Shown piece after piece: positions 11,001 through 23,400 of a stretch of DNA of 64,000 nucleotides; within the stretch, counting starts at the first letter, position 1; each line of letters begins with the position of its first letter. Made by a program: the position numbers and the translations under genes. The notes under the pieces were generated by a model. That model had not been told where the DNA came from. It worked only from the letters and a program-made list of their open reading frames with translations, and did not search any database. The stretch comes from Pythium myriotylum (taxonomy: Eukaryota; Oomycota; Peronosporomycetes; Pythiales; Pythiaceae), in assembly GCA_023091665.1 (NCBI GenBank), contig JALJCQ010000018.1, positions 992,001 through 1,056,000 of the forward strand. Direction: 5' to 3'.

Positions 11001-12397
11001 AGTACGGCATCGACTTCGAAGAGACATTCGCACCCGTCGCCAAGTTCACGTCGATCCGCACCATCCTCAGCATCGCCGCTCGACACAAGCTCATGATCCA
11101 TCAGATGGATGTCAAGACGGCGTTCCTGAACGGCAACCTCGACGAAGAAATCTACATGAAGCAGCCCGAAGGCTTCGTCGACCAGCGCCACCCCGACTAC
11201 GTGTGCAAGCTCAAGCGCTCGCTCTACGGTCTCAAGCAGTCGCCCCGCATGTGGAACCAGACCATCGACGCCTTCATGCGCAAGGTCGGCTTCACCAAGT
11301 GCGAGATGGACCACTGCGTGTACGTCAAGCGGAGCGGCTCAGCGATGATCTTCGTGGTGATCTACGTCGACGACCTCATCCTCGCCTGCAACAGCCTCGA
11401 GTTGCTCACGGCGACCAAGCGTGCACTCAGCGAACGCTTCGAGATGTCCGACCTCGGCGAACTCAAGTACTGCCTCGGCATGGAAGTTGAGCAAGACCCC
11501 AAGTCCGGCGACGTGACCATGCGGCAGACCAAGTTCCTGCAGTCGATCCTGACCAAGTTCGGCATGCAAGACTGCAAACCAGTGAGGACCCCTCAAGACC
11601 CCGTACTGAAGCTGACCAAGGCCATGTGCGAAGGTGGTTGCAAGCACGAAGACACCATGAAGAACGTGCCGTACCGAAGTGCAGTCGGTGCACTCATGTA
11701 CCTCATGGTCGGCACTCGACCAGACCTCGCAGCGGCAGTCGGCACACTCAGCCAGTTCGCCGCGGACCCGTGTCCAACACATTGGCAAGCTCTCAAGCGT
11801 GTGCTCCGGTATCTGCAAGCGACTCCGACCTACGGCCTGCAGTTCTCGGCATCGAACGACGGAAGACTGGTCGGCTACTCCGACGCCGACTGGGCTGGCG
11901 ACATCGAGTCACGTCGAAGCACCAGCGGCTACGTGTTCATGCTCAACGGCGGATGCATCAGCTGGCGCAGCAAGAAGCAGCGAACTGTCGCCCTCTCCTC
12001 GACCGAAGCAGAGTACATGGCTCTATCGGAAGCGATCCAAGAAGCCGTGTGGCTCAAGGCGTTCCTGTGCGAACTCGGCGAAGTTGCAAGTGACCAAGCG
12101 CTCACGGTGTACGAAGACAACCAAGGTGCGATCGCGTTGGCCAAGAACCCCGAGTTCCACAAGCGCACCAAGCACATCGACATTCGCTACCACTTCGTTC
12201 GTGAGAAGGTCGAGGACGGTCAAGTGTGTCTGCAGTATTGCCCGACCCAAGACATGCTTGCCGACATCATGACCAAGCCGATCCCCACTGTCCAGTTCGA
12301 CGTGCTCCGCACCAAGCTTGGTGTTCAAGACGCAGTCGAGTCGAGGGGGAGTGTTGAAGATGATGCGCCTCGAACCCAGCGTCATCATTCCAGTTGA
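8024..12397 (+). CDS. gag-pol: copia gag-pol polyprotein, element C (1457 aa)
   Basis: Single ORF; the first ATG after the LTR is used (an in-frame TTG in the LTR gives a longer but unsupported frame). Order by residue: gag ~1-235, with DUF4219/UBN2-like capsid features; CCHC knuckle C240, C243, H248, C253; Gly-Asn repeat 261-278; protease DSG at 317-319; pre-integrase H456, H461, C490, C493; integrase D521, D584, E620 (DD35E spacing); acidic linker ~755-905; RT with QMD at 1027-1029 and YVDD at 1114-1117; RNase H D1287, E1328, D1365. Gag should form cytoplasmic particles; the enzymes copy RNA and integrate the cDNA. All catalytic residues are present. C shares V217, T251, I316 and M409 with E but not with D. 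Confidence 0.95.
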   Translation: MSPSPADSASTDFASPAFAMDSTTPARINKFDGTNFHTWKFKMQMVLEERDVWEVVCGEVKLEQCQTDADRALFKKKSRKALAMICLAMEDSQLPLVRSASGAQDAWSRLEEHFEKKSLANKLFLRRRFFTTMMEEGDDVLTHINKLKTLAEQLDAVGAPVSEDDLVITLLGSLSESYQFLITALESRVDALTWELVTSRLLHEDMKRKEQGGDGVTLGQAFMTSDAKPKGRAVKKTGTCNYCGKIGHWATECHSRVKDNGNGNGNSGGNGNGNGNGNPRQRFQRANLARDEDPGEYLFSVGKTQGKSSQSTAWLIDSGATQHMSRTKQFMMNYKKIDPVDVHLADDGTVQAVGVGDILMSMKTPSGVKKGLLTNVWHIPKLSRNLFSVGRFTEDVAPVTFDKDGCFVMLKGAKRTIGTRIGKGLFKLNMSPVSTEAAHAASTRRGRAMSKSYLWHLRLGHIGFSGLEAIVKKDLADGLDIGSVQEWEVCEGCALGKLTRVKFQSGTTKRSANLLDVVYSDVAGPMKTPTFGGMKYFATFTDDKSRLCKLYLMRSKDEVYDKFVEFVNWAENQTGRRVKVLRTDGGGEYQSAKLAEFCRKRGIEHDVTPPYTPQLNGVAERMNRTIGECGRCKLHHANLSDEYWGEAVMTAVEVRNRLPTRAQDLYKSPYEEWYGKKPLLANFKVFGCHAYVHVPKEKRSKFDARAILCRFLGYSDHEKAYRFEEIATGRIVISRDAQFMEDTFDDGKREEPWSKSVEFRDDEDDEDQDEATDNQDDEDMGGQPASPAPSQRSYERPEWQQGQRSQRPAAPASAQQPNVDYAPGSKRHSRTHSLENLAEPPVEKRYGRVGRTSGATPPPTQGPRTSLEDLSALLTSIEEEGVEDDDEEGEDVQEQGGEDQDHDLEEFALVVNSGGELPTSFKSAMESDDASNWKEACDSELESLKKNETWDLVPLPAGRKAITSKWVFKVKETAEGLVERYKARLVAKGFLQKYGIDFEETFAPVAKFTSIRTILSIAARHKLMIHQMDVKTAFLNGNLDEEIYMKQPEGFVDQRHPDYVCKLKRSLYGLKQSPRMWNQTIDAFMRKVGFTKCEMDHCVYVKRSGSAMIFVVIYVDDLILACNSLELLTATKRALSERFEMSDLGELKYCLGMEVEQDPKSGDVTMRQTKFLQSILTKFGMQDCKPVRTPQDPVLKLTKAMCEGGCKHEDTMKNVPYRSAVGALMYLMVGTRPDLAAAVGTLSQFAADPCPTHWQALKRVLRYLQATPTYGLQFSASNDGRLVGYSDADWAGDIESRRSTSGYVFMLNGGCISWRSKKQRTVALSSTEAEYMALSEAIQEAVWLKAFLCELGEVASDQALTVYEDNQGAIALAKNPEFHKRTKHIDIRYHFVREKVEDGQVCLQYCPTQDMLADIMTKPIPTVQFDVLRTKLGVQDAVESRGSVEDDAPRTQRHHSS
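12343..12351 (+). other. polypurine tract of element C
   Basis: GAGGGGGAG adjacent to the TGTTG of the 3' LTR. Confidence 0.85.
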
Positions 12398-12495
12398 AGC
12401 TCGGCAGTTGAAGCTCGGCTGTAGAAGATTCTCCTGCAGAAGATTCTCCGTGGAAGATTCGACATGTGGAAGATTCTCCGTGGAAGATTCGACAT
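12352..12495 (+). repeat. 3' LTR of element C, truncated to 144 bp
   Basis: Starts normally, then breaks off inside the GAAGATTC array after GACAT. Its array order (a TCCGT spacer between two GACATGT-type spacers) differs from C's own 5' LTR, which points to repeat slippage or exchange as well as truncation. Confidence 0.9.
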
Positions 12496-12569
12496 AGGTG
12501 AACCACACAGACGAAAAAGTGAAATTCACAGACCGAACAGGATGAAATCTACAGACCTAAACCCGTATC
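12496..12569 (+). repeat. 74-bp spacer: three degenerate ~21-bp TGAAnnnCACAG repeats
   Basis: The only stretch outside the MULE array that is not copia. TGAA boxes at 12499, 12520 and 12543 are each followed 5-6 bases later by CACAG or TACAG. The start resembles the leader of the MULE units at 41995-42030 (AGGTTGAATTGCACAG, then AAAAAGTGAAA and CACAG). Probably the remnant of a related MULE end that broke C's LTR; the other end is absent. Confidence 0.55.
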
Positions 12570-12928
12570 TGTTGAAGATGATGCGCCTCGAACCCAGCGT
12601 CATCATTCCAGTTGAAGCTCGGCAGTTGAAGCTCGGCTGTAGAAGATTCTCCTGCAGAAGATTCTCCGTGAAAGATTCGACATGTGAAAGATTCGACATG
12701 TGGAAGATTCTCCGTCTGGTTCTGGTTTGAATCCAGTGCCACCCATCGACTTCGTTGAAGTATCCACGAAGTCAGTTTATGTTTGCATATGTTTACGATA
12801 GGTAGGACATACATTTGATTATGGTAGCGTAGGACACACACAGACGGCTTAGAGGTAGCAGTAGCGAACTAAGTCCCGATCAATTCACTTTGCATTTTGC
12901 ATCCCACCAACCAAGCGACCTTCCAACA
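12570..12928 (+). repeat. 5' LTR of element D (359 bp)
   Basis: Full LTR with TGTTG...CAACA ends. Two of the five cores are preceded by GTGAAA rather than GTGGAA. The initiator-like motif lies at 12883-12898. Confidence 0.95.
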
Positions 12929-12940
12929 GGTTATGAGCCC
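12929..12940 (+). other. primer-binding site of element D
   Basis: GGTTATGAGCCC, identical to that of C and immediately after the LTR. Confidence 0.75.
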
Positions 12941-15900
12941 AAGCCCAGCCGACTCTGCCTCCACCGACTTCGCCTCCCCAGCCTTCGCCATGGATTCGAC
13001 CACCCCAGCCCGCATCAACAAGTTCGACGGAACCAACTTCCACACATGGAAGTTCAAGATGCAGATGGTGCTCGAAGAACGCGACGTCTGGGAAGTTGTC
13101 TGTGGAGAGGTCAAACTCGAGCAGTGCCAGACCGACGCGGACCGAGCCCTCTTCAAGAAGAAGTCTCGCAAGGCGCTCGCGATGATCTGTCTCGCGATGG
13201 AAGACTCGCAGCTCCCGCTGGTTCGGTCGGCGAGTGGTGCGCAAGATGCATGGTCAAGACTGGAAGAACACTTCGAGAAGAAGAGCCTTGCCAACAAGCT
13301 CTTTCTTCGTCGTCGTTTCTTCACGACCATGATGGAAGAAGGTGACGATGTGCTCACGCACATCAACAAGCTCAAGACCCTGGCGGAGCAACTCGACGCA
13401 GTCGGCGCTCCGGTCAGCGAAGACGACTTGGTGATCACGCTTCTCGGCAGTCTCAGCGAGTCGTACCAGTTCCTCATCACGGCGTTGGAGTCGCGTGTCG
13501 ACGCGCTCACGTGGGAACTCGTGACGTCTCGGCTGCTCCATGAAGACATGAAGCGCAAGGAGCAAGGTGGCGACGGAGCCACGCTTGGGCAAGCGTTCAT
13601 GACAAGTGACGCGAAGCCCAAGGGCCGTGCAGTCAAGAAGACTGGCACGTGCAACTACTGCGGCAAGATCGGTCATTGGGCCGCGGAGTGCCACTCGCGT
13701 GTCAAGGACAACGGCAACGGCAACGGCAACTCCGGCGGCAACGGCAACGGCAACGGAAACGGCAACCCTCGGCAACGGTTCCAGCGAGCCAACCTTGCGC
13801 GAGATGAAGACCCCGGCGAGTACCTGTTCTCGGTCGGGAAGACCCAAGGCAAGTCGAGTCAATCCACGGCGTGGTTGGTCGACTCGGGTGCGACTCAGCA
13901 CATGTCGCGAACCAAGCAGTTCATGATGAACTACAAGAAGATTGACCCAGTCGACGTGCATCTGGCCGATGATGGCACGGTCCAAGCGGTTGGCGTGGGA
14001 GACATCCTCATGTCGATGAAGACTCCAAGCGGTGTCAAGAAGGGTTTGCTCACCAACGTGTGGCATATCCCCAAGCTCAGCCGCAACCTGTTCTCGGTCG
14101 GAAGATTCACGGAGGACGTTGCTCCCGTGACGTTCGACAAGGACGGTTGCTTCGTCGTTCTCAAGGGCGCCAAGCGGACCATCGGCACTCGAATCGGCAA
14201 GGGTCTGTTCAAGCTCAACATGTCTCCAGTGTCGATTGAAGCAGCCCACGCCGCCAGTACAAGACGAGGTCGCGCCATGTCCAAGTCGTACCTGTGGCAC
14301 CTCCGACTCGGTCACATCGGCTTCAGCGGTCTCGAAGCCATCGTCAAGAAGGACCTCGCCGACGGACTCGACATTGGGTCTGTGCAGGAGTGGGAGGTCT
14401 GTGAAGGCTGTGCACTCGGCAAGCTGACTCGCGTCAAGTTCCAGTCGGGCACGACCAAGCGGTCTGCGAATCTGCTTGACGTCGTGTACAGCGATGTGGC
14501 CGGCCCCATGAAGACTCCGACTTTCGGCGGCATGAAGTACTTTGCCACCTTCACCGACGACAAGTCTCGACTGTGCAAGTTGTACCTGATGCGGTCCAAG
14601 GACGAAGTCTACGACAAGTTCGTCGAGTTCGTCAACTGGGCCGAGAACCAAACCGGTCGTCGAGTCAAGGTGCTTCGAACCGACGGCGGCGGCGAGTACC
14701 AGTCGGCCAAGCTTGCCAAGTTCTGTCGCAAGCGTGGCATCGAGCACGATGTCACGCCGCCATACACGCCTCAGTTGAACGGTGTGGCGGAGCGCATGAA
14801 CCGAACCATCGGTGAGTGTGGTCGTTGCAAGCTCCACCATGCCAACTTGTCCGACGAGTACTGGGGCGAAGCCGTCATGACTGCAGTCGAAGTTCGCAAC
14901 CGACTTCCGACCCGCGCTCAAGACTTGTACAAGTCGCCGTACGAAGAATGGTACGGGAAGAAGCCCTTGCTCGCCAACTTCAAGGTGTTCGGCTGCCATG
15001 CGTACGTCCACGTGCCCAAGGAGAAGCGGTCGAAGTTCGACGCCCGAGCCATCTTGTGTCGGTTCCTCGGCTACTCGGACCACGAGAAGGCGTATCGGTT
15101 TGAAGAAATCGCAACCGGTCGGATCGTCATCAGTCGAGACGCGCAGTTCATGGAAGACACATTCGACGATGGCAGGCGCGAAGAACCCTGGAGCAAGTCC
15201 GTCGAGTTCCGCGACGAGGATGATGATCAAGATCAAGATGAAGCAACCGACAACCAAGATGATGAAGACATGGGTGAGCAGCCAGCCTCACCAGCACCAA
15301 GTCAGCGCAGCTACGAGCGACCGGAGTGGCAACAGGGCCAGCGGTCGCAGCGTCCAGCAGCACCAGCATCGGCCCAGCAGCCGAATGTCGACTACGCACC
15401 AGGGTCCAAGCGCCACTCTCGCACGCACTCGCTCGAGAACCTGGCTGAACCGCCAGTTGAGAAGCGCTACGGACGTGTTGGACGCACAAGTGGTGCGACT
15501 CCACCACCCACGCAAGGTTCAAGGACATCGCTCGAAGATCTGTCTGCACTGCTCACGTCGATCGAAGAGGAAGGCGTAGAAGATGAAGACGAAGAAGGCG
15601 AAGACGTGCAAGAACAAGGGGGAGAAGACCAAGATTACGATCTCGAAGCGTTTGCTCTCGTCGTGAATTCAGGGGGAGAGTTGCCGACATCGTTCAAGTC
15701 GGCGATGGAATCCGACGACGCCAGCAACTGGAAGGAAGCTTGCGACTCCGAGCTTGAGTCGCTCAAGAAGAACGAGACATGGGACCTAGTCCCTTTGCCA
15801 GCCGGACGCAAGGCCATCACCAGCAAGTGGGTGTTCAAGGTCAAGGAAACCGCCGAAGGACTTGTCGAACGGTACAAGGCTCGACTCGTTGCCAAGGGGT

Positions 15901-17306
15901 TCCTGCAGAAGTACGGCATCGACTTCGAAGAGACATTCGCACCCGTCGCCAAGTTCACGTCGATCCGCACCATCCTCAGCATCGCCGCTCGACACAAGCT
16001 CATGATCCATCAGATGGATGTCAAGACGGCGTTCCTGAACGGCAACCTCGACGAAGAAATCTACATGAAGCAGCCCGAAGGCTTCGTCGACCAGCGCCAC
16101 CCCGACTACGTGTGCAAGCTCAAGCGCTCGCTCTACGGTCTCAAGCAGTCGCCCCGCATGTGGAACCAGACCATCGACGCCTTCATGCGCAAGGTCGGCT
16201 TCACCAAGTGCGAGATGGACCACTGCGTGTACGTCAAGCGGAGCGGCTCAGCGATGATCTTCGTGGTGATCTACGTCGACGACCTCATCCTCGCCTGCAA
16301 CAGCCTCGAGTTGCTCACGGCGACCAAGCGTGCACTCAGCGAACGCTTCGAGATGTCCGACCTCGGCGAACTCAAGTACTGCCTCGGCATGGAAGTTGAG
16401 CAAGACCCCAAGTCCGGCGACGTGACCATGCGGCAGACCAAGTTCCTGCAGTCGATCCTGACCAAGTTCGGCATGCAAGACTGCAAACCAGTGAGGACCC
16501 CTCAAGACCCCGGACTCAAGCTGACCAAGGCCATGTGTGAAGGTGGTTGCAAGCACGAAGACACCATGAAGAACGTGCCGTACCGAAGCGCAGTCGGCGC
16601 ACTCATGTACCTCATGGTCGGCACTCGACCAGACCTCGCAGCGGCAGTCGGCACACTCAGCCAGTTCGCCGCGGACCCGTGTCCAACACATTGGCAAGCT
16701 CTCAAGCGTGTGCTCCGGTATCTGCAAGCGACTCCGACCTACGGCCTGCAGTTCTCGGCATCGAACGACGGAAGACTGGTCGGCTACTCCGACGCCGACT
16801 GGGCTGGCGACATCGAGTCACGTCGAAGCACCAGCGGCTACGTGTTCATGCTCAACGGCGGATGCATCAGCTGGCGCAGCAAGAAGCAGCGAACTGTCGC
16901 CCTCTCCTCGACCGAAGCAGAGTACATGGCTCTATCGGAGGCGATCCAAGAAGCCGTGTGGCTCAAGGCGTTCCTGTGCGAACTCGGCGAAGTTGCAAGC
17001 GACCAAGCGCTCACGGTGTACGAAGACAACCAAGGTGCGATCGCGTTGGCCAAGAACCCCGAGTTCCACAAGCGCACCAAGCACATCGACATTCGCTACC
17101 ACTTCGTTCGTGAGAAGGTCGAGGACGGTCAAGTGTGTCTGCAGTATTGCCCGACCCAAGACATGCTTGCCGACATCATGACCAAGCCGATCCCCGCGGT
17201 CCAGTTCGACGTGCTCCGCACCAAGCTTGGTGTTCAAGACGCAGTCGAGTCGAGGGGGAGTGTTGAAGATGATGCGCCTCGAACCCAGCGTCATCATTCC
17301 AGTTGA
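12933..17306 (+). CDS. gag-pol: copia gag-pol polyprotein, element D (1457 aa)
   Basis: Open from the ATG in the primer-binding site to TGA in the 3' LTR, same length and motif set as C. It differs from C at gag A217, A251 and V316, at I435 upstream of the HHCC zinc motif, and in the acidic linker (EDDDQDQ and YDLEAF). It also has an unusual Arg in DDGRREEPW. The intact frame and near-identical LTRs make it a candidate for a mobile copy. Confidence 0.95.
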   Translation: MSPSPADSASTDFASPAFAMDSTTPARINKFDGTNFHTWKFKMQMVLEERDVWEVVCGEVKLEQCQTDADRALFKKKSRKALAMICLAMEDSQLPLVRSASGAQDAWSRLEEHFEKKSLANKLFLRRRFFTTMMEEGDDVLTHINKLKTLAEQLDAVGAPVSEDDLVITLLGSLSESYQFLITALESRVDALTWELVTSRLLHEDMKRKEQGGDGATLGQAFMTSDAKPKGRAVKKTGTCNYCGKIGHWAAECHSRVKDNGNGNGNSGGNGNGNGNGNPRQRFQRANLARDEDPGEYLFSVGKTQGKSSQSTAWLVDSGATQHMSRTKQFMMNYKKIDPVDVHLADDGTVQAVGVGDILMSMKTPSGVKKGLLTNVWHIPKLSRNLFSVGRFTEDVAPVTFDKDGCFVVLKGAKRTIGTRIGKGLFKLNMSPVSIEAAHAASTRRGRAMSKSYLWHLRLGHIGFSGLEAIVKKDLADGLDIGSVQEWEVCEGCALGKLTRVKFQSGTTKRSANLLDVVYSDVAGPMKTPTFGGMKYFATFTDDKSRLCKLYLMRSKDEVYDKFVEFVNWAENQTGRRVKVLRTDGGGEYQSAKLAKFCRKRGIEHDVTPPYTPQLNGVAERMNRTIGECGRCKLHHANLSDEYWGEAVMTAVEVRNRLPTRAQDLYKSPYEEWYGKKPLLANFKVFGCHAYVHVPKEKRSKFDARAILCRFLGYSDHEKAYRFEEIATGRIVISRDAQFMEDTFDDGRREEPWSKSVEFRDEDDDQDQDEATDNQDDEDMGEQPASPAPSQRSYERPEWQQGQRSQRPAAPASAQQPNVDYAPGSKRHSRTHSLENLAEPPVEKRYGRVGRTSGATPPPTQGSRTSLEDLSALLTSIEEEGVEDEDEEGEDVQEQGGEDQDYDLEAFALVVNSGGELPTSFKSAMESDDASNWKEACDSELESLKKNETWDLVPLPAGRKAITSKWVFKVKETAEGLVERYKARLVAKGFLQKYGIDFEETFAPVAKFTSIRTILSIAARHKLMIHQMDVKTAFLNGNLDEEIYMKQPEGFVDQRHPDYVCKLKRSLYGLKQSPRMWNQTIDAFMRKVGFTKCEMDHCVYVKRSGSAMIFVVIYVDDLILACNSLELLTATKRALSERFEMSDLGELKYCLGMEVEQDPKSGDVTMRQTKFLQSILTKFGMQDCKPVRTPQDPGLKLTKAMCEGGCKHEDTMKNVPYRSAVGALMYLMVGTRPDLAAAVGTLSQFAADPCPTHWQALKRVLRYLQATPTYGLQFSASNDGRLVGYSDADWAGDIESRRSTSGYVFMLNGGCISWRSKKQRTVALSSTEAEYMALSEAIQEAVWLKAFLCELGEVASDQALTVYEDNQGAIALAKNPEFHKRTKHIDIRYHFVREKVEDGQVCLQYCPTQDMLADIMTKPIPAVQFDVLRTKLGVQDAVESRGSVEDDAPRTQRHHSS

Positions 17307-17619
17307 AGCTCGGCAGTTGAAGCTCGGCTGTAGAAGATTCTCCTGCAGAAGATTCTCCGTGAAAGATTCGACATGTGGAAGATTCGACATGTGGAAGATT
17401 CTCCGTCTGGTTCTGGTTTGAATCCAGTGCCACCCATCGACTTCGTTGAAGTATCCACGAAGTCAGTCTATGTTTGCATATGTTTACGATAGGTAGGACA
17501 TACATTTGATTATGGTAGCGTAGGACACACACAGACGGCTTAGAGGTAGCAGTAGCGAACTAAGTCCCGATCAATTCACTTTGCATTTTGCATCCCACCA
17601 ACCAAGCGACCTTCCAACA
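17261..17619 (+). repeat. LTR shared by elements D (3') and E (5')
   Basis: A single 359-bp LTR preceded by D's purine tract (17252-17260) and followed by E's primer-binding site (17620-17631). Initiator-like motif at 17574-17589. One LTR serving two internal regions is typical of unequal LTR recombination or of an integrated dimer. Confidence 0.95.
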
Positions 17620-17631
17620 GGTTATGAGCCC
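17620..17631 (+). other. primer-binding site of element E
   Basis: GGTTATGAGCCC, intact, directly after the shared LTR. Confidence 0.75.
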
Positions 17632-20600
17632 AAGCCCAGCCGACTCTGCCTCCACCGACTTCGCCTCCCCAGCCTTCGCCATGGATTCGACCACCCCAGC
17701 CCGCATCAACAAGTTCGACGGAACCAACTTCCACACATGGAAGTTCAAGATGCAGATGGTGCTCGAAGAACGCGACGTCTGGGAAGTTGTCTGTGGAGAG
17801 GTCAAACTCGAGCAGTGCCAGACCGACGCGGACCGAGCCCTCTTCAAGAAGAAGTCTCGCAAGGCGCTCGCGATGATCTGTCTCGCGATGGAAGACTCGC
17901 AGCTCCCGCTGGTTCGGTCGGCGAGTGGTGCGCAAGATGCATGGTCAAGACTGGAAGAACACTTCGAGAAGAAGAGCCTTGCCAACAAGCTCTTTCTTCG
18001 TCGTCGTTTCTTCACGACCATGATGGAAGAAGGTGACGATGTGCTCACGCACATCAACAAGCTCAAGACCCTGGCCGAGCAACTCGACGCAGTCGGCGCT
18101 CCGGTCAGCGAAGACGACTTGGTGATCACGCTTCTCGGCAGTCTCAGCGAGTCGTACCAGTTCCTCATCACGGCGTTGGAGTCGCGTGTCGACGCGCTCA
18201 CGTGGGAACTCGTGACGTCTCGGCTGCTCCATGAAGACATGAAGCGCAAGGAGCAAGGTGGCGACGGAGTCACGCTTGGCCAAGCGTTCATGACAAGTGA
18301 CGCGAAGCCCAAGGGCCGTGCAGTCAAGAAGACTGGCACGTGCAACTACTGCGGCAAGATCGGTCATTGGGCCACGGAGTGCCACTCGCGTGTCAAGGAC
18401 AACGGCAACGGCAACGGCAACTCCGGCGGCAACGGCAACGGCAACGGAAACGGCAACCCTCGGCAACGGTTCCAGCGAGCCAACCTTGCGCGAGATGAAG
18501 ACCCCGGCGAGTACCTGTTCTCGGTCGGGAAGACCCAAGGCAAGTCGAGTCAATCCACGGCGTGGTTGATCGACTCGGGTGCGACTCAGCACATGTCGCG
18601 AACCAAGCAGTTCATGATGAACTACAAGAAGATTGACCCAGTCGACGTGCATCTGGCCGATGATGGCACGGTCCAAGCGGTTGGCGTGGGAGACATTCTC
18701 ATGTCGATGAAGACTCCAAGCGGTGTCAAGAAGGGTTTGCTCACCAACGTGTGGCATATCCCCAAGCTCAGCCGCAACCTGTTCTCGGTCGGAAGATTCA
18801 CGGAGGACGTTGCTCCCGTGACGTTTGACAAGGACGGTTGCTTTGTCATGCTGAAGGGCGCCAAGCGGACCATCGGCACTCGAATCGGCAAGGGTCTGTT
18901 CAAGCTCAACATGTCTCCAGTGTCGACTGAAGCAGCCCACGCCGCCAGTACAAGACGAGGTCGCGCCATGTCCAAGTCGTACCTGTGGCACCTCCGACTC
19001 GGTCACATCGGCTTCAGCGGACTCGAAGCCATCGTCAAGAAGGACCTCGCCGACGGACTCGATATCGGGTCTGTGCAAGAGTGGGAGGTCTGTGAAGGCT
19101 GTGCACTCGGCAAGCTGACTCGCGTCAAGTTCCAGTCGGGCACGACCAAGCGGTCTGCGAATCTGCTTGACGTCGTGTACAGCGATGTGGCCGGCCCCAT
19201 GAAGACTCCGACTTTCGGCGGCATGAAGTACTTTGCCACGTTCACCGACGACAAGTCTCGACTGTGCAAGTTGTACCTGATGCGGTCCAAGGACGAAGTC
19301 TACGACAAGTTCGTCGAGTTCGTCAACTGGGCCGAGAACCAAACCGGTCGTCGAGTCAAGGTGCTTCGAACCGACGGCGGCGGCGAGTACCAGTCGGCCA
19401 AGCTTGCCAAGTTCTGTCGCAAGCATGGCATCGAGCACGATGTCACGCCGCCATACACGCCTCAGTTGAACGGTGTGGCGGAGCGCATGAACCGAACCAT
19501 CGGTGAGTGTGGTCGTTGCAAGCTCCACCATGCCAACTTGTCCGACGAGTACTGGGGCGAAGCCGTCATGACTGCAGTCGAAGTTCGCAACCGACTTCCG
19601 ACCCGCGCTCAAGACTTGTACAAGTCGCCGTACGAAGAATGGTACGGGAAGAAGCCCTTGCTCGCCAACTTCAAGGTGTTCGGCTGCCATGCGTACGTCC
19701 ACGTGCCCAAGGAGAAGCGGTCGAAGTTCGACGCCCGAGCCATCTTGTGTCGGTTCCTCGGCTACTCGGACCACGAGAAGGCGTATCGGTTTGAAGAAAT
19801 CGCAACCGGTCGGATCGTCATCAGTCGAGACGCGCAGTTCATGGAAGACACATTCGACGATGGCAAGCGCGAAGAACCCTGGAGCAAGTCCGTCGAGTTC
19901 CGCGACGAGGATGATGATCAAGATCAAGATGAAGCAACCGACAACCAAGATGATGAAGACATGGGTGAGCAGCCAGCCTCACCAGCACCAAGTCAGCGCA
20001 GCTACGAGCGACCGGAGTGGCAACAGGGCCAGCGGTCGCAGCGTCCAGCAGCACCAGCATCGGCCCAGCAGCCGAATGTCGACTACGCACCAGGGTCCAA
20101 GCGCCACTCTCGCACGCACTCGCTCGAGAACCTGGCTGAACCGCCAGTTGAGAAGCGCTACGGACGTGTTGGACGCACAAGTGGTGCGACTCCACCACCC
20201 ACGCAAGGTTCAAGGACATCGCTCGAAGATCTGTCTGCACTGCTCACGTCGATCGAAGAGGAAGGCGTAGAAGATGAAGACGAAGAAGGCGAAGACGTGC
20301 AAGAACAAGGGGGAGAAGACCAAGATTACGATCTCGAAGCGTTTGCTCTCGTCGTGAATTCAGGGGGAGAGTTGCCGACATCGTTCAAGTCGGCGATGGA
20401 ATCCGACGACGCCAGCAACTGGAAGGAAGCTTGCGACTCCGAGCTTGAGTCGCTCAAGAAGAACGAGACATGGGACCTAGTCCCTTTGCCAGCCGGACGC
20501 AAGGCCATCACCAGCAAGTGGGTGTTCAAGGTCAAGGAAACCGCCGAAGGACTTGTCGAACGGTACAAGGCTCGACTCGTTGCCAAGGGGTTCCTGCAGA

Positions 20601-21997
20601 AGTACGGCATCGACTTCGAAGAGACATTCGCACCCGTCGCCAAGTTCACGTCGATCCGCACCATCCTCAGCATCGCCGCTCGACACAAGCTCATGATCCA
20701 TCAGATGGATGTCAAGACGGCGTTCCTGAACGGCAACCTCGACGAAGAAATCTACATGAAGCAGCCCGAAGGCTTCGTCGACCAGCGCCACCCCGACTAC
20801 GTGTGCAAGCTCAAGCGCTCGCTCTACGGTCTCAAGCAGTCGCCCCGCATGTGGAACCAGACCATCGACGCCTTCATGCGCAAGGTCGGCTTCACCAAGT
20901 GCGAGATGGACCACTGCGTGTACGTCAAGCGGAGCGGCTCAGCGATGATCTTCGTGGTGATCTACGTCGACGACCTCATCCTCGCCTGCAACAGCCTCGA
21001 GTTGCTCACGGCGACCAAGCGTGCACTCAGCGAACGCTTCGAGATGTCCGACCTCGGCGAACTCAAGTACTGCCTCGGCATGGAAGTTGATCAAGACCCC
21101 AAGTCCGGCGACGTGACCATGCGGCAGACCAAGTTCCTGCAGTCGATCCTGACCAAGTTCGGCATGCAAGACTGCAAACCAGTGAGGACCCCTCAAGACC
21201 CCGGACTCAAGCTGACCAAGGCCATGTGTGAAGGTGGTTGCAAGCACGAAGACACCATGAAGAACGTGCCGTACCGAAGTGCAGTCGGCGCACTCATGTA
21301 CCCCATGGTCGGCACTCGACCAGACCTCGCAGCGGCAGTCGGCACACTCAGCCAGTTCGCCGCGGACCCGTGTCCAACACACTGGCAAGCTCTCAAGCGT
21401 GTGCTCCGGTATCTGCAAGCGACTCCGACGTACGGCCTGCAGTTCTCGGCATCGAACGACGGAAGACTGGTCGGCTACTCCGACGCCGACTGGGCTGGCG
21501 ACATCGAGTCACGTCGAAGCACCAGCGGCTACGTGTTCATGCTCAACGGCGGATGCATCAGCTGGCGCAGCAAGAAGCAGCGAACTGTCGCCCTCTCCTC
21601 GACCGAAGCAGAGTACATGGCTCTATCGGAAGCGATCCAAGAAGCCGTGTGGCTCAAGGCGTTCCTGTGCGAACTCGGCGAAGTTGCAAGCGACCAAGCG
21701 CTCACGGTGTACGAAGACAACCAAGGTGCGATCGCGTTGGCCAAGAACCCCGAGTTCCACAAGCGCACCAAGCACATCGACATTCGCTACCACTTCGTTC
21801 GTGAGAAGGTCGAGGACGGCCAAGTGTCTCTCCAGTATTGCCCGACCCAAGACATGCTTGCCGACATCATGACCAAGCCGATCCCCGCGGTCCAGTTCGA
21901 CGTGCTCCGCACCAAGCTTGGTGTTCAAGACGCAGTCGAGTCGAGGGGGAGTGTTGAAGATGATGCGCCTCGAACCCAGCGTCATCATTCCAGTTGA
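17624..21997 (+). CDS. gag-pol: copia gag-pol polyprotein, element E (1457 aa), mosaic
   Basis: Open throughout with all catalytic motifs. It is mosaic: gag to the HHCC region (to about 19090) carries C-type variants (V217, T251, I316, M409). About 19410-20840 is D-type (EDDDQDQ, QGSRTS, YDLEAF). About 21088-21880 matches the 2347-bp units ([20 protein letters not shown]). Leu to Pro in ALMYPMVG, between the RT and RNase H domains, may affect function. One private change, Arg to His at residue 601, lies near the integrase active site. Confidence 0.95.
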   Translation: MSPSPADSASTDFASPAFAMDSTTPARINKFDGTNFHTWKFKMQMVLEERDVWEVVCGEVKLEQCQTDADRALFKKKSRKALAMICLAMEDSQLPLVRSASGAQDAWSRLEEHFEKKSLANKLFLRRRFFTTMMEEGDDVLTHINKLKTLAEQLDAVGAPVSEDDLVITLLGSLSESYQFLITALESRVDALTWELVTSRLLHEDMKRKEQGGDGVTLGQAFMTSDAKPKGRAVKKTGTCNYCGKIGHWATECHSRVKDNGNGNGNSGGNGNGNGNGNPRQRFQRANLARDEDPGEYLFSVGKTQGKSSQSTAWLIDSGATQHMSRTKQFMMNYKKIDPVDVHLADDGTVQAVGVGDILMSMKTPSGVKKGLLTNVWHIPKLSRNLFSVGRFTEDVAPVTFDKDGCFVMLKGAKRTIGTRIGKGLFKLNMSPVSTEAAHAASTRRGRAMSKSYLWHLRLGHIGFSGLEAIVKKDLADGLDIGSVQEWEVCEGCALGKLTRVKFQSGTTKRSANLLDVVYSDVAGPMKTPTFGGMKYFATFTDDKSRLCKLYLMRSKDEVYDKFVEFVNWAENQTGRRVKVLRTDGGGEYQSAKLAKFCRKHGIEHDVTPPYTPQLNGVAERMNRTIGECGRCKLHHANLSDEYWGEAVMTAVEVRNRLPTRAQDLYKSPYEEWYGKKPLLANFKVFGCHAYVHVPKEKRSKFDARAILCRFLGYSDHEKAYRFEEIATGRIVISRDAQFMEDTFDDGKREEPWSKSVEFRDEDDDQDQDEATDNQDDEDMGEQPASPAPSQRSYERPEWQQGQRSQRPAAPASAQQPNVDYAPGSKRHSRTHSLENLAEPPVEKRYGRVGRTSGATPPPTQGSRTSLEDLSALLTSIEEEGVEDEDEEGEDVQEQGGEDQDYDLEAFALVVNSGGELPTSFKSAMESDDASNWKEACDSELESLKKNETWDLVPLPAGRKAITSKWVFKVKETAEGLVERYKARLVAKGFLQKYGIDFEETFAPVAKFTSIRTILSIAARHKLMIHQMDVKTAFLNGNLDEEIYMKQPEGFVDQRHPDYVCKLKRSLYGLKQSPRMWNQTIDAFMRKVGFTKCEMDHCVYVKRSGSAMIFVVIYVDDLILACNSLELLTATKRALSERFEMSDLGELKYCLGMEVDQDPKSGDVTMRQTKFLQSILTKFGMQDCKPVRTPQDPGLKLTKAMCEGGCKHEDTMKNVPYRSAVGALMYPMVGTRPDLAAAVGTLSQFAADPCPTHWQALKRVLRYLQATPTYGLQFSASNDGRLVGYSDADWAGDIESRRSTSGYVFMLNGGCISWRSKKQRTVALSSTEAEYMALSEAIQEAVWLKAFLCELGEVASDQALTVYEDNQGAIALAKNPEFHKRTKHIDIRYHFVREKVEDGQVSLQYCPTQDMLADIMTKPIPAVQFDVLRTKLGVQDAVESRGSVEDDAPRTQRHHSS

Positions 21998-22310
21998 AGC
22001 TCGGCAGTTGAAGCTCGGCTGTAGAAGATTCTCCTGCAGAAGATTCTCCGTGGAAGATTCGACATGTGGAAGATTCGACATGTGGAAGATTCTCCGTCTG
22101 GTTCTGGTTTGAATCCAGTGCCACCCATCGACTTCGTTGAAGTATCCACGAAGTCAGTTTATGTTTGCATATGTTTACGATAGGTAGGACATACATTTGA
22201 TTATGGTAGCGTAGGACACACACAGACGGCTTAGAGGTAGCAGTAGCGAACTAAGTCCCGATCAATTCACTTTGCATTTTGCATCCCACCAACCAAGCGA
22301 CCTTCCAACA
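21952..22310 (+). repeat. 3' LTR of element E (359 bp)
   Basis: Full LTR preceded by GAGGGGGAG (21943-21951). It has GTGGAAG spacers, unlike the GTGAAAG form of D's LTRs. Confidence 0.95.
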
Positions 22311-23400
22311 CGGTCGAGGAGAGGGCGACAGTTCGCTGCTTCTTGCTGCGCCAGCTGATGCATCCGCCGTTGAGCATGAACACGTAGCCGCTGGTGCTTC
22401 GACGTGACTCGATGTCGCCAGCCCAGTCGGCGTCGGAGTAGCCGACCAGTCTTCCGTCGTTCGATGCCGAGAACTGCAGGCCGTACGTCGGAGTCGCTTG
22501 CAGATACCGGAGCACACGCTTGAGAGCTTGCCAGTGTGTTGGACACGGGTCCGCGGCGAACTGGCTGAGTGTGCCGACTGCCGCTGCGAGGTCTGGTCGA
22601 GTGCCGACCATGGGGTACATGAGTGCGCCGACTGCACTTCGGTACGGCACGTTCTTCATGGTGTCTTCGTGCTTGCAACCACCTTCACACATGGCCTTGG
22701 TCAGCTTGAGTCCGGGGTCTTGAGGGGTCCTCACTGGTTTGCAGTCTTGCATGCCGAACTTGGTCAGGATCGACTGCAGGAACTTGGTCTGCCGCATGGT
22801 CACGTCGCCGGACTTGGGGTCTTGATCAACTTCCATGCCGAGGCAGTACTTGAGTTCGCCGAGGTCGGACATCTCGAAGCGTTCGCTGAGTGCACGCTTG
22901 GTCGCCGTGAGCAACTCGAGGCTGTTGCAGGCGAGGATGAGGTCGTCGACGTAGATCACCACGAAGATCATCGCTGAGCCGCTCCGCTTGACGTACACGC
23001 AGTGGTCCATCTCGCACTTGGTGAAGCCGACCTTGCGCATGAAGGCGTCGATGGTCTGGTTCCACATGCGTGGCGACTGCTTGAGACCGTAGAGCGAGCG
23101 CTTGAGCTTGCACACGTAGTCGGGGTGGCGCTGGTCGACGAAGCCTTCGGGCTGCTTCATGTAGATTTCTTCGTCGAGGTTGCCGTTCAGGAACGCCGTC
23201 TTGACATCCATCTGATGGATCATGAGCTTGTGTCGAGCGGCGATGCTGAGGATGGTGCGGATCGACGTGAACTTGGCGACGGGTGCGAATGTCTCTTCGA
23301 AGTCGATGCCGTACTTCTGCAGGAACCCCTTGGCAACGAGTCGAGCCTTGTACCGCTCGACGAGTCCTTCGGCGGTTTCCTTGACCTTGAACACCCACTT
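22311..23400 (-). pseudogene. RT-RNase H fragment, composite unit 1 (cut by E)
   Basis: Codes on the minus strand from KWVFK in RT through YVDD to the RNase H SST motif, where E's LTR begins. The C-terminal RNase H residues, purine tract and LTR are missing. Carries the ALMYPMVG variant shared with E. Confidence 0.9.

Larger units (their letters stand above)
7661..12495 (+). mobile_element. Ty1/copia retrotransposon C (nearly complete)
   Basis: 5' LTR 7661-8019, primer-binding site 8020-8031, open gag-pol 8024-12397, purine tract 12343-12351 and a 3' LTR cut at 144 bp. It was inserted into element B. The 3' LTR break joins foreign repeats at 12496, so C cannot retain a normal 3' end although its coding region is intact. 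Confidence 0.95.
12570..17619 (+). mobile_element. Ty1/copia retrotransposon D (intact; shares 3' LTR with E)
   Basis: LTR 12570-12928, primer-binding site 12929-12940, gag-pol 12933-17306, LTR 17261-17619. The two LTRs share the variant GTGAAAGATTC and differ at only a few bases, so the copy is young. The left flank GTATC does not match the base run after E's LTR (CGGTC), so the D-E tandem lacks a simple target duplication. Confidence 0.95.
17261..22310 (+). mobile_element. Ty1/copia retrotransposon E (intact; shares 5' LTR with D)
   Basis: Internal region 17620-21951 between the shared LTR and a 3' LTR at 21952-22310. Its right end abuts CGGTC of the RNase H fragment of the first 2347-bp unit, so the original insertion was into that unit; the left partner of the target site is not in the window. 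Confidence 0.95.

Noticed and set aside
12565..22315. Possible target duplication around the D-E tandem
   Set aside because: Left GTATC and right CGGTC agree at too few bases; C's left flank CGTCC does not match either.
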